From contig CALCHI010000452.1 of the NCBI GenBank assembly GCA_937901285.1, positions 1 to 30,663 of the forward strand: a stretch of DNA of 30,663 nucleotides, in the 5' to 3' direction. The first letter of the stretch is position 1. Each line of letters starts with the position of its first letter. The stretch is from UBA8437 sp003445035. Lineage in GTDB: Bacteria; Planctomycetota; Planctomycetia; Planctomycetales; Planctomycetaceae. The notes under the pieces were generated by a model. That model searched no databases and was not told where the DNA came from. It saw only the letters and a program-made list of their open reading frames with translations. Both the position numbers and the translations under genes were made by a program. Shown here one piece after another: positions 16,218-25,609 of this stretch.

Positions 16218-17387
16218 CCGCTGCTGTACCGCCACATCCTTGGCCAGCTTCTGCGCGCCTTCTTTGGCGTATTGTCCGTGCTGACAGTGGTGATGATCGT
16301 TGGCGGAGCCTTCCAGGAAATCAGCGACAACGGCCTTGGCGTTTTTCAGACGCTTCAAATTCTTCCCTACATCATCCCCAGCCTGCTTCCCTTCTCCATT
16401 CCGGTCGCGGTGCTGCTGACCGTCTGCATCGTTTACGGACGGATGTCGGCCAACCAGGAAGTGACCGCAGCCAAGGCCGCGGGCATCCCCGTTCTGACAC
16501 TGCTGTGGCCGGCAATCTTCCTGGGCGGAATGCTCAGTGCCGGCTCACTGATGCTCACAGACCAGGCGATCCCCTGGTCTGTCGGCAACATCCGCAGAGT
16601 GGTGGCTTTGGCAATGGAGGACATCGTCCTGGACATGTTGCGGACTCACAACGAACTCGCCTTGCCGCGTGGCGGAATGTCGATCTCTGTCCGGGGTGTC
16701 AATGGACGAACGTTGCAACGCCCCATCGTCAAGTTCACCTCCTCCGGCGGCCAACCGGTCACGGCCCAGGCCCACGAAGCCCACCTCGGTTTTGACCCGA
16801 CACAGGGTCGTATCATCCTGACCCTGCATGACTGCCACCTGGACGTGCCCGGCCGCGGCTCCTTTTGGCTGTCAGAGGTCACCCGGGCGCTTCCACTTCC
16901 GGGCGATCTGAATCGCACCAAGCCTCGTCATATGAGCATCCAGACGCTCAAAGCCCAACTCGACGACGAGACACGAAAACGCACCACCATCGATGAACAC
17001 CGTGCGATTGCGGCCGGATTCCGCTTGGCCACAGGCGACTTCACCGGCTGGCTCACCCCCGAGTCCAACGACGAGACGCTCCGCGAGTCTCTGGACGCTC
17101 GTTCGCGGCTCAGAACGGAAATGCACAGTCGTATCGCCTTTTCCAGCAGCTGCTTCTTCTTCGTTCTCGTGGGAGCCCCTCTGGCCATCACCCAGGCCCG
17201 CCGCCAGGTGCTGACCAACTTCCTGACGTGTTTCCTGCCGATCATCCTGATCTACTACCCCGTCGTCATGCTCTGTATGACACAGAGCAAAACGGGGATC
17301 GTCGATCCGGCCTGGGCCATGTGGGTGGGCAACCTGATTCTCTTGGTCGCCGGCCTGTCGCTGTTTCATCGTTGCTGCCGACATTGA
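16218..17387 (+). CDS. LptF/LptG-type LPS export permease
   Basis: This 389-residue protein belongs to the YjgP/YjgQ family. LptF and LptG form the membrane part of the ABC transporter (with LptB) that lifts lipopolysaccharide from the inner membrane into the Lpt bridge. Seen here: the N-terminal YRHILGQLLRAFFGVLSVL, paired helices with IIPSLLPFSIPVAVLLTVCIVYGRMSAN split over about 55-85, the conserved EVTAAKAAGIP, a large periplasmic beta domain (about 130-260), and three C-terminal helices with SRIAFSSSCFFFVLVGAPLA. The frame opens at an ATG at 16170, but a promoter candidate puts transcription start there and the family normally begins just before the L-x-R-Y/H-I helix, so GTG 16218 was chosen. 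Only one of the F/G pair is in the window. Confidence 0.88.
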   Translation, partial: PLLYRHILGQLLRAFFGVLSVLTVVMIVGGAFQEISDNGLGVFQTLQILPYIIPSLLPFSIPVAVLLTVCIVYGRMSANQEVTAAKAAGIPVLTLLWPAIFLGGMLSAGSLMLTDQAIPWSVGNIRRVVALAMEDIVLDMLRTHNELALPRGGMSISVRGVNGRTLQRPIVKFTSSGGQPVTAQAHEAHLGFDPTQGRIILTLHDCHLDVPGRGSFWLSEVTRALPLPGDLNRTKPRHMSIQTLKAQLDDETRKRTTIDEHRAIAAGFRLATGDFTGWLTPESNDETLRESLDARSRLRTEMHSRIAFSSSCFFFVLVGAPLAITQARRQVLTNFLTCFLPIILIYYPVVMLCMTQSKTGIVDPAWAMWVGNLILLVAGLSLFHRCCRH

Positions 17388-17407
17388 CCATCAGCCAGGG
17401 CGCAGCA

Positions 17408-17446
17408 AGCAGCCCCGTTCCGCCAGGTGACGAAACGGGGCCTGCT
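17408..17446. terminator. hairpin between convergent genes, possible bidirectional terminator
   Basis: AGCAGCCCCGTT (17408-17419) pairs with AACGGGGCCTGCT (17434-17446) with one bulged C, around a 14-base loop. It lies in the 82-base gap between the LptF/G stop (17387) and the DUF1501 stop (17470). No long T run follows on either side, so termination efficiency is uncertain. Confidence 0.6.
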
Positions 17447-17469
17447 GATTTGCGTGAAACCGATCCAGC

Positions 17470-18771
17470 TCAGACCAGGCTCGGAATCGGCTTTCCGTTC
17501 TCGACCATGAAGACCGGACGGCCCCCCTGGTTGATGAACTGGATCCCCTGGTCAATTCCCAGCACATGGAAGACCGTGGCCATCAGGTCTTGCGGGGTCA
17601 CCGGGTTGTTCTTCGGACGGTAGGCCTTCGCGTCGGACTCGCCGACCGTCTGGCCCATCCGCAGCCCTCCACCAGCCAGGGCCAGTGTCGAGAGCGGTGC
17701 CCAGTGATCGCGCCCCTTGTTGCGGTTGATCTTGGGTGTCCTGCCAAACTCGCCAGTAACAACCAGCAAAATCCTGTCCGAAAGACCGCGTTGGTCAACA
17801 TCATCGACGAAGGCCGACACGGCCCGATCGACAACGGGACCACGGCCGTTCATCGCATTGGCGATATTGCCGTGCATGTCCCAACCGCCGTAGGACAAGG
17901 TGACGAAACCGCATCCAGCTTCGCACAAACGGCGGGCCATCAGCATGCTGTTGCCCAAGCCGCCGCCGTACTTTGATACGGTACGAGGATCTTCCTTCTT
18001 CAGGTCGAAAGCCTCGGGAGCCTTGCCCAACACCAAATTGAAGGCCTGTTGCTCAAACGCGTTGAGCCCTTCGACCACACCCTGCCGATCAGCCGTGCGA
18101 CGCAGGCGATCCAGGCCCGTCAACAGACTTCGTCTGTCCTCAAGCCGCCCGACCTTTGTCTGAAGGCTCATGTTCTTTCGGGCCTCGCCGCTGGTCCCAA
18201 ACGGCGCGTAGGGCGTGCCCAAAAATGCGGGACCGTCTGCGGCAATCCCACCCAGCCGCACATAGGTCGGCATGCCGGTTGACGGATGGTTCGGGCCACG
18301 GTGCTTGGCGGTGATGGAGCCGATTGACGGCCGAGAGGGCAGGCCACCGTTGTCGATGCCACGGTTGTTGTAGCCGGTCATCACCCAGTGCGTGCCACCA
18401 CCGTGGCCACTGTTGCCATGGTGGAACGAACGAACGAAGGCCATCTTGTCGGCCACCTGGGCCATCCCCGTGAAGTTGCCGCCCAGGGTCACTCCCGGCA
18501 CACGGGTCTTCACTTCGCCGGTCACACTGCGATATTCGACAGGTGCCGTCATCTTCGGGTCGAAGGTCTCGACATGAGTCGGCCCACCGCCGAGCCAGAG
18601 CCAAACCACTGACGTGTGCTTGGACGACTTGCCCGTCGCAGCCTCCACCGCCGAACGAGCCTGCATCAGGCCACCCAGGCCCATCGCACCCAAGCCTCCG
18701 ACCCGGAGGAAATCTCGTCGAGTCGTTCCGTCACAGTCACGGTAACGTCGATCGGTCTGTAGCGTCAGCAT
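17470..18771 (-). CDS. Tat-exported DUF1501 protein
   Basis: A 433-residue member of DUF1501, a planctomycete-rich family with an alkaline phosphatase/sulfatase-like fold. The N-terminus has a twin-arginine signal TTRRDFLRVGGLGAMGLGGL (residues 16-35), so it is folded, probably with metals, before export. Family landmarks follow: VVWLWLGGGPTHVETFDPK, FVRSFHHGNSGHGGGTHWV split over about 112-130, GFVTLSYGGWDMHGN and LLVVTGEFGRTPKIN, GRDHWAPLSTLALAGGG; their D, H, G and E residues look like a phosphatase-type metal site. A perfect GGAGG lies six bases before the ATG. DUF1501 genes usually sit next to a DUF1549/DUF1553 cytochrome gene, but none is adjacent here. The biochemical activity of the family is not established as far as I know. 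Confidence 0.95.
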   Translation of the reverse strand: MLTLQTDRRYRDCDGTTRRDFLRVGGLGAMGLGGLMQARSAVEAATGKSSKHTSVVWLWLGGGPTHVETFDPKMTAPVEYRSVTGEVKTRVPGVTLGGNFTGMAQVADKMAFVRSFHHGNSGHGGGTHWVMTGYNNRGIDNGGLPSRPSIGSITAKHRGPNHPSTGMPTYVRLGGIAADGPAFLGTPYAPFGTSGEARKNMSLQTKVGRLEDRRSLLTGLDRLRRTADRQGVVEGLNAFEQQAFNLVLGKAPEAFDLKKEDPRTVSKYGGGLGNSMLMARRLCEAGCGFVTLSYGGWDMHGNIANAMNGRGPVVDRAVSAFVDDVDQRGLSDRILLVVTGEFGRTPKINRNKGRDHWAPLSTLALAGGGLRMGQTVGESDAKAYRPKNNPVTPQDLMATVFHVLGIDQGIQFINQGGRPVFMVENGKPIPSLV

Positions 18772-18882
18772 GGCTCGCCTCCGTAATTACCCCAGTCGCC
18801 GAATTCCCACGGGATCCATCCCGCCACCGACATTTTTCTTCTGACCACGGGCCGACCGCTGACGGCCTCCCGCGACCGCGCA

Positions 18883-18911
18883 AGTCTATCTGTCGCCTCA
18901 CAACCAGTCAA
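18883..18911 (-). promoter_or_regulatory. candidate sigma-70 type promoter for the DUF1501 gene
   Basis: On the minus strand TTGACT (18906-18911, five of six) and TAGACT (18883-18888, four of six) are separated by 17 bases. The expected start near 18876 gives a leader of about 105 bases before the ATG at 18771. Confidence 0.45.
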
Positions 18912-19056
18912 CAACTTCCATCGGGAAACCCCGATGTGTTCCCCTCCAAGTCTCCTTATCGGACGATTTTCGCCCCAACAATGACCCGTTCCGCCTAACC
19001 CGAATGTGCAAATGCACTCGACATTCCGCACGAAACCCCGCACTTCGCTCGGTTAA

Positions 19057-19079
19057 TTGACCGCAGTGGAAACGGTCAA
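19057..19079. repeat. inverted repeat in the DUF1501/mqnA divergent region
   Basis: TTGACCG (19057-19063) and CGGTCAA (19073-19079) are perfect 7-base arms with 9 bases between. They lie about 70 bases upstream of the mqnA promoter candidate, a suitable position for a regulator. A second small palindrome, GTGCA-AA-TGCAC, lies at 19006-19017. Apart from these and the two promoters, the 457-base gap 18772-19228 shows nothing coding. Confidence 0.35.
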
Positions 19080-19147
19080 CCTGTTGGCGAACCTCGAAAC
19101 GGACGCCACTCGTACCACAACACCCCAAAAGGGGTCACCACGACGGT

Positions 19148-19176
19148 TTCAGACACCCACCGCGAGGCCCTATAAT
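19148..19176 (+). promoter_or_regulatory. candidate sigma-70 promoter of the mqn operon
   Basis: TTCAGA (19148-19153, four of six) and a perfect TATAAT (19171-19176) have an ideal 17-base spacer. Transcription would begin near 19183. The ATG at 19175 overlaps the -10 box and so could not be on the transcript, which argues for the next in-frame ATG at 19229 as the mqnA start. Confidence 0.6.
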
Positions 19177-19228
19177 GTCCATCCCGACCGTTCCCCAACC
19201 TGTTCTCGAATCCGAAACGCCTGTCCGA

Positions 19229-20098
19229 ATGACCGAGCCCGGGTCCATCAATCCGAATCACATCCGAATCGGCGCGGTGAATTACCTGAACTCCAAGCCC
19301 CTGATCGAGGGACTCGGAGCGGACCTGGAGTCCGTGTCTCCGGGGAGCGAGTTGTTTCTGGATTATCCGAGCCGTCTGGCTGACGATCTTGAAGCCGGAC
19401 ACCTCGACGTCGCCCTGGTGCCGTCGATTGAGTGCCTCCGCGACCCCGGCTACGAAGTGGTGACCGACGCGTGCGTGGCCACCCACGGCCCCGTGCTCTC
19501 GGTCAAACTCTACAGTCGAGTCCCGATGCCGGAGATCACGTCGCTGGCCCTGGATGAAGGCTCGCGAACCAGTGCCACGTTGGCCCGTGTCTTGTTGGCC
19601 GAGAAATTTGGTCTTCACCCGGGACTGGAGCCTCTTCCCCTTGGGTGTTCGGTCGACGCCAGTTCCGCCGACGCGATCCTGCTGATCGGCGACCGCGCCA
19701 TGCATCCTCTGAGAGAGACGTTTTTCGAGACCTGGGACCTGGGTGACATCTGGAGTGAATGGACAGGCCTGCCATTTGTCTTTGCTCTGTGGGCCACTCG
19801 CCCCGGCACCTCTCTGGGCCGAGTCGAAGAGGCACTCGTTTCAGCTCGAGACCGGGGTGTCCAACGGCTCGACCTGATCGCCGAACGCGAAGCGGCAGAT
19901 CTCGGAATCCCAGCCACCGAAGCCGCCGGCTACCTCCACAACAACCTCCACTTCCATCTCGGCCACGCCGAACGACACGGACTGGAGTTGTTCCATCGCC
20001 TGGCCGTGGCGCAGGGCCTGGCGTCGGAATCCAGCGACGTGATCTTCCGCGACCGTGACGTCGTTCCCGTCACTCCTCCGCTTCTCCATCGCACGTAA
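19229..20098 (+). CDS. mqnA: chorismate dehydratase MqnA
   Basis: MqnA removes water from chorismate to give 3-[(1-carboxyvinyl)oxy]benzoate, the first step of the futalosine route to menaquinone. The 289-residue protein has a periplasmic-binding-protein-like fold used as a cytoplasmic enzyme. Landmarks are RIGAVNYLNSKPL at residues 13-25, LDYPSRLADDLEAGHLDVALVPSIE split over about 54-80, SVKLYSR, LALDEGSRTSATLARVLL, and LIGDRAMH followed by DLGDIWSEWTGLPFVFALW (typical DLG-x2-W-x2-W/LPFVFA region). The start at 19229 is preferred over 19175 because a TATAAT promoter overlaps the earlier ATG; no clear Shine-Dalgarno precedes either. mqnC follows after 33 bases. Confidence 0.93.
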   Translation: MTEPGSINPNHIRIGAVNYLNSKPLIEGLGADLESVSPGSELFLDYPSRLADDLEAGHLDVALVPSIECLRDPGYEVVTDACVATHGPVLSVKLYSRVPMPEITSLALDEGSRTSATLARVLLAEKFGLHPGLEPLPLGCSVDASSADAILLIGDRAMHPLRETFFETWDLGDIWSEWTGLPFVFALWATRPGTSLGRVEEALVSARDRGVQRLDLIAEREAADLGIPATEAAGYLHNNLHFHLGHAERHGLELFHRLAVAQGLASESSDVIFRDRDVVPVTPPLLHRT

Positions 20099-20131
20099 TC
20101 CATCTCAAGCTCCAGCCAGATCTCCGAAACC

Positions 20132-21282
<1,151 letters not shown>

Positions 21283-21286
<4 letters not shown>

Positions 21287-22077
21287 TCGAAGTCCACGAC
21301 CTCTCCAAGCGGTTTCCCGACCTGCAACAAGGTGAAATCGTCGCCTTGGACGGAGTCCGCTTCAATGTCGGGCCCGGTGAAGTGTTTGGTCTCCTGGGGC
21401 CCAACGGGGCCGGGAAAACAACCTGTCTGAGAATCCTTTCGACGATCCTCACCCCCACCGCCGGCACCGCCTCGATTGACGGTCGCGACATCGTCGACGA
21501 TCCCGACGGAGTCCGAGCCCGCATCGGTTTTCTCTCGGGCTCCACCGGCCTTTATGACCGCATGACGGCGCGTGAAACAGTCGAGTACTTCGGGAGGCTC
21601 TACGGGCTCGACGAAGATCGCCTCTCGGAGTCGATCGAACGCATCTTCAACACGCTATCGATGAACGAGTTTGCCGACACGCTGAACAGCCGCCTTTCCA
21701 CGGGCATGCGGCAGAAGGTCTCGATCGCCCGTGCCCTGGTCCACGACCCACCGGTTCTGATTTTCGACGAACCCACAACCGGCCTCGACGTGCTGGTCGC
21801 CCGAGCGGTGCTCGACACCGTGGCCACGCTGCGAGACGAGGGCAAATGCATCATCTACTCGACTCACATCATGCGCGAGGTCGAACGGCTTTGCGATCGA
21901 CTGGCGATCATCCACCGCGGCCGCATCCTGGCAGCTGGCTCACAACGGGATCTCCTGGCGGCTTCCGAGCAACCGGACCTTGAAGAGCACTTCTTCGACC
22001 TGGTCTCGCAATTCGAAAACCCTGTGAACCACGACACGACAACCGACGCCGGGCCAGCCTGCGAGGCCGGATCATGA
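21283..22077 (+). CDS. ABC transporter ATP-binding protein, NatA-like
   Basis: A 264-residue ABC ATPase with Walker A GPNGAGKTT (residues 39-47), signature LSTGM (138-142), Walker B VLIFDEP (158-164, catalytic Glu163), the D-loop GLDV and H-loop His195 in STHIM. The closest known subgroup is NatA of the NatAB sodium exporter and related ABC-2 exporters. It overlaps mqnC upstream (ATGA) and the permease gene downstream (ATGA 22074-22077), so the two subunits are translationally coupled. The acidic C-terminal tail (about 225-264) is of unknown use. The substrate cannot be read from the ATPase. Confidence 0.95.
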
Positions 22078-24404
22078 CCGCCCGTCCCCGGCTCGATCTC
22101 CGCAAGATCCGCATCGTGTTCCAGAGGGAACTCCGGGACCAGCTCCGGGATCGCCGCACACTGTTCATGGTCATGGCCCTGCCGGTCCTGCTGTATCCGG
22201 CCCTGGGCATCGGCATGCTGCAGATGGCCGTGGTCTTCAGCGAAAAACCTCGAACGGTGGTGATGCTGGGATCCGAATCCCTTCCGTCACCCCAGCTGAT
22301 GGACGGACCGGCATTCGCCACCCGCTGGTTCTCGGATCCGACCGACGCACAACGATTGACGGTCGAAACAACCGGCCGGTCCAACACGTCTCCAGAGAGT
22401 GCCGAGAGACTCTCCGACGCCAGGAGCATTCGCAAGCTGTTTGACCAACGCTCCGAGCTGATCGGGACCGATGATCTCGTTTCTCCCCCGCCGGAGAAAG
22501 TTCAAGAACTCCAACGGCTCAACGAATTGATCAATGTGCGGCTTCGCGATTCGGGCATCGACGTCCTGGTGGTGATCCCCGACGGGTTCGCCGATTCGCT
22601 CCAGGAGGTTGATCGCCTGATCGCCTCGCGAGCTCGAACGGCCGAGGATCCCTCAGGGTACCCACGACCGGTGATCCTGGTCAGTGGGAACGAAAAATCA
22701 CTGATCGCTTCCCGGCGAGTCCAACGTGTCTTTGACTCGTGGGAGAACGAACTGCTGAGACTACGTCTCGAAGCGGCCGGACTGCCCCGTTCTCTCCCCT
22801 CCCCGGTTGATGCCGCCGTGGTCAAGATCGTCGGCAGCAAACAGGAATCCGCCCTGGTTTGGGGCAAGCTTTACCCGGTGATCCTGGTCCTGATGACCGT
22901 CACCGGAGCCTTCTATCCCGCCGTCGACCTGGCTGCTGGCGAGAAGGAACGTGGAACGATGGAAACATTGTTGATCAGTCCGGCGCGACGAATCGAACTG
23001 GTACTGGCCAAGTTCCTGACGGTCCTGGTCTTCAGCACCGCCACCGCTGTCCTGAACCTCGTCAGCCTTGGACTGACCGCCACCTACATGGTCCAACTCG
23101 TCGGATCGGTCAACCCCACGGCCGAGATGAACCTGGCCCCCCCACCCACGTCCGGGGTGATCTGGATCCTGATCATGATCCTCCCCCTGGCGGCATTTTT
23201 CAGTGCAATCAGCCTGGCCCTGGCCACCTTCGCCCGCAGTACGCGGGAAGGACAGTACTACCTCTCTCCGTTGATGATCATCGTGATGCTGCTGGTCGCC
23301 TTGGCCGCCTCGCCGGGAGTCGAACTGCAGCCATTCCACTCGGTCCTGCCTGTCCTGGGCCCGATCCTTTTGCTCCGGGAACTGCTGGTCAACCCGACTG
23401 CCGCCGAAACGCTGGCCTACCTGCCCGCTGTCCTGGGTGCCAGCTTCGTTTACGCCGGACTGGCCCTCTGGTGGGCCGTGTCCCAGTTCCACAGCGAATC
23501 GGTCCTTTTCCGCGAGGCCGAACGGTTCGACCTTCGGCTGTGGGCAAAGCGGCTGTGGACCCACAAGCCTCCCGTTCCGGGCGCCGGCGGTGCGATCACT
23601 TGCCTGGCTATCGGACTTTTCGGCCAGGTGTTGCTGATGCAACCCCTGGCCGGATGGCTCTCGTCACTTGCCGAGTCCGATCGTGCGAGGGCGGCCATCT
23701 GGGCCCTGGTCGGTCAGCAGATTCTCCTGTTCCTGCTGCCAGCCTGGTTGCTGGCCACCACCCTGGTCACCGACATCCGCCGCACCTTTCGACTGCGACT
23801 CGCCACACCGGGCGCGATTGCTGTCGCTGCGGGTTTGGCAGCGGCCCTGCATCCGCTGGTCCAGGAACTGATGCAGCAACTTCAGTGGTTTTTCCCCCAG
23901 GGCCTGCCCGAAGGCAGCCAGGACTTCCTCAAGACCATGCTGGGCCCCACCCAGCCTGCCTGGCTCCTGCTGCTTGCGGTCGCTCTCACACCGGCGGTCT
24001 GTGAGGAGTTTCTCTTCCGCGGCTTCGTGCTGTCCGCCTTTGACCGACCGGGACGAGGCCATGTGGCTGTCGTGCTGTCGGCCGTCGCCTTCGGGGCCGT
24101 TCACATGATCCCTCACCAGGTCTTCTACGCCACGCTTTTGGGCCTGGTGCTGGGCCTGTTGGCCATCCGCACCGGCAGCATCTGGCCGGGCCTGACGTTT
24201 CACGCAGTGTTCAACGGAATTGCGGTCCTGCGAGAACGATGGGACATTCCCGACACCTTGCCCGCTTGGGGAGACTGGCTAATTTCAAGCGACGCCGACA
24301 CGGGCCTGAGCTACGACTGGCCGCTACTGCTGATCGCCGCGTTCGCCGCAGCCGCCCTGCTCGGGGCCCTCTGGCGATGGCCCTCACCCGGGAGTGACCG
24401 GTGA
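22074..24404 (+). CDS. ABC permease fused to CPBP intramembrane protease
   Basis: A 776-residue fusion. The N-terminal part (about 1-500) is an ABC-2/NatB-type permease: a first helix near 30-55, a large extracytoplasmic domain (about 60-265), the conserved GEKERGTMETLLISP (289-303) and five or six helices to about 470. The C-terminal part (about 500-776) is a CPBP (Abi/CAAX-like) membrane protease with EEFLFRG (Glu644, Glu645, Arg649), His677 in GAVHMIP, and HAVFN (His710, Asn714), so the expected catalytic residues are present. This fusion is known from planctomycetes as an ABC permease subunit/CPBP protease. The pairing suggests export of a peptide or processed signal, but that is inference. 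Its stop overlaps the next start as GTGA at 24401-24404. Confidence 0.94.
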   Translation: MTARPRLDLRKIRIVFQRELRDQLRDRRTLFMVMALPVLLYPALGIGMLQMAVVFSEKPRTVVMLGSESLPSPQLMDGPAFATRWFSDPTDAQRLTVETTGRSNTSPESAERLSDARSIRKLFDQRSELIGTDDLVSPPPEKVQELQRLNELINVRLRDSGIDVLVVIPDGFADSLQEVDRLIASRARTAEDPSGYPRPVILVSGNEKSLIASRRVQRVFDSWENELLRLRLEAAGLPRSLPSPVDAAVVKIVGSKQESALVWGKLYPVILVLMTVTGAFYPAVDLAAGEKERGTMETLLISPARRIELVLAKFLTVLVFSTATAVLNLVSLGLTATYMVQLVGSVNPTAEMNLAPPPTSGVIWILIMILPLAAFFSAISLALATFARSTREGQYYLSPLMIIVMLLVALAASPGVELQPFHSVLPVLGPILLLRELLVNPTAAETLAYLPAVLGASFVYAGLALWWAVSQFHSESVLFREAERFDLRLWAKRLWTHKPPVPGAGGAITCLAIGLFGQVLLMQPLAGWLSSLAESDRARAAIWALVGQQILLFLLPAWLLATTLVTDIRRTFRLRLATPGAIAVAAGLAAALHPLVQELMQQLQWFFPQGLPEGSQDFLKTMLGPTQPAWLLLLAVALTPAVCEEFLFRGFVLSAFDRPGRGHVAVVLSAVAFGAVHMIPHQVFYATLLGLVLGLLAIRTGSIWPGLTFHAVFNGIAVLRERWDIPDTLPAWGDWLISSDADTGLSYDWPLLLIAAFAAAALLGALWRWPSPGSDR

Positions 24405-25603
24405 TCGGTTCCGGCCGATTCTCTGCGAGACTGGTCGTTCCCGGTGACGGACCGCCGGTCGAGCACGGCGTGGTCGCTGTCGACGACGGGATCATCACCG
24501 AAGTGTTTGCGGGCCCCGACACCGCGGCAACCCCCCTGGGCAACGTCATCCTGCTGCCCGGCCTGGTGAACGCACACACCCACCTCGAATTCTCGACGTC
24601 CACCACCCCTCTTCCCGCTGAAAACGGGATGGCCGCATGGATCGGGGACGTCGTCTCAGCTCGGCACCACCATGCCGACCGGACCGATCCCATTCGCCGC
24701 GGTCTCGACGAACTTGTCGCCGCCGGAACTTCCGCGGCCGGCGAGATCGCCACCTCCGACTGGCCGGCGTCGCAGCTGACCGACACCGATCCGACATGCG
24801 TGGTCTTTCGCGAGATCATTGGTTTGCGCAGCGACCGCCGCGGCGATGGCCTGGCGACAGCCCAGGATTTTCTGGCGGCCGATTCCACACCGCAGTGCCT
24901 CCGTGGCCTCAGCCCCCACGCCCCCTACTCGGTCCACCCCGACCTGTTCATTGACCTTGTGCGACTGGCCGCCTCCCACGATGTCCCCCTGGCCACCCAC
25001 CTGGCGGAATCGCCGGACGAGCTCGAGTTGCTGGACAGCGGCGAAGGACCGATGAGGGAACGACTCCAGCAACTCGGGGCGTGGGAGAACTCGGCGATCC
25101 CTCACGGTACCCGCCCGCTGGATTACCTCCGCCCGCTCTCTGAGCTTTCCCACCCGCTGGTGATCCACGGCAACCTGCTGGAGGAGGAGGAACTGGCCTG
25201 GCTGGGACAACACCGACATGTCGCGGTCGTCTTCTGCCCACGGACCCATTCCCATTTTGGCCATCCCCCCCACCCGTGGCCACGTTTGCTTGACGCCGGA
25301 ACGCCCGTGGCCCTGGGCACCGACGGGCGAGTCTCCAACCCCGACCTCTCGTTGTGGAACGAGCTGCAGTTTCTGGCTCGCCGAACACATGCCCGGCCTG
25401 CGGAGGAACTGCTGGCGATGGCCACTTCGACCGCCGCCACGGCGCTGGGGCTCGAACGACGGCTTGGCACCCTGCGGCCTGGCAAGGAGGCGACGTCACT
25501 GGGTGTCACCCTGCCTCCCGGATCCCCCATGACACTCATGGCCATCCTGAAATCGGGCCGCCCGGCCGGAGTCCTCCGACAAGGCAACTGGTATCCTGCC
25601 TGA
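24401..25603 (+). CDS. amidohydrolase, possible aminodeoxyfutalosine deaminase
   Basis: A 400-residue metal-dependent hydrolase of the amidohydrolase superfamily, cytosine deaminase/chlorohydrolase-like. Metal ligands are visible as NAHTHLEF (His59, His61), THLAES (His200, Glu203), VIHGN (His256) and LGTDGR (Asp308); SPHAPYS (His173) is the usual substrate-side motif. Because it lies in the same overlapping gene chain as mqnA and mqnC, the likely role is deamination of aminodeoxyfutalosine to futalosine, a step some bacteria need. This rests on context, not on a diagnostic residue. The start is a GTG at 24401 overlapping the previous stop (GTGA). The glycine after D308 replaces the more common serine of the TDS motif. 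Confidence 0.88.
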   Translation: MIGSGRFSARLVVPGDGPPVEHGVVAVDDGIITEVFAGPDTAATPLGNVILLPGLVNAHTHLEFSTSTTPLPAENGMAAWIGDVVSARHHHADRTDPIRRGLDELVAAGTSAAGEIATSDWPASQLTDTDPTCVVFREIIGLRSDRRGDGLATAQDFLAADSTPQCLRGLSPHAPYSVHPDLFIDLVRLAASHDVPLATHLAESPDELELLDSGEGPMRERLQQLGAWENSAIPHGTRPLDYLRPLSELSHPLVIHGNLLEEEELAWLGQHRHVAVVFCPRTHSHFGHPPHPWPRLLDAGTPVALGTDGRVSNPDLSLWNELQFLARRTHARPAEELLAMATSTAATALGLERRLGTLRPGKEATSLGVTLPPGSPMTLMAILKSGRPAGVLRQGNWYPA

Positions 25604-25609
25604 CAACCG

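Noticed and set aside
18765..19043. Minus-strand 92-codon frame upstream of the DUF1501 gene
   Set aside because: It overlaps the DUF1501 start and promoter candidate, with Cys/Trp/Gly-rich composition and no ribosome site.
22761..23642. Minus-strand 293-codon open frame
   Set aside because: Antisense to the permease; composition rich in Q, D, G and H is typical of a shadow of hydrophobic codons.
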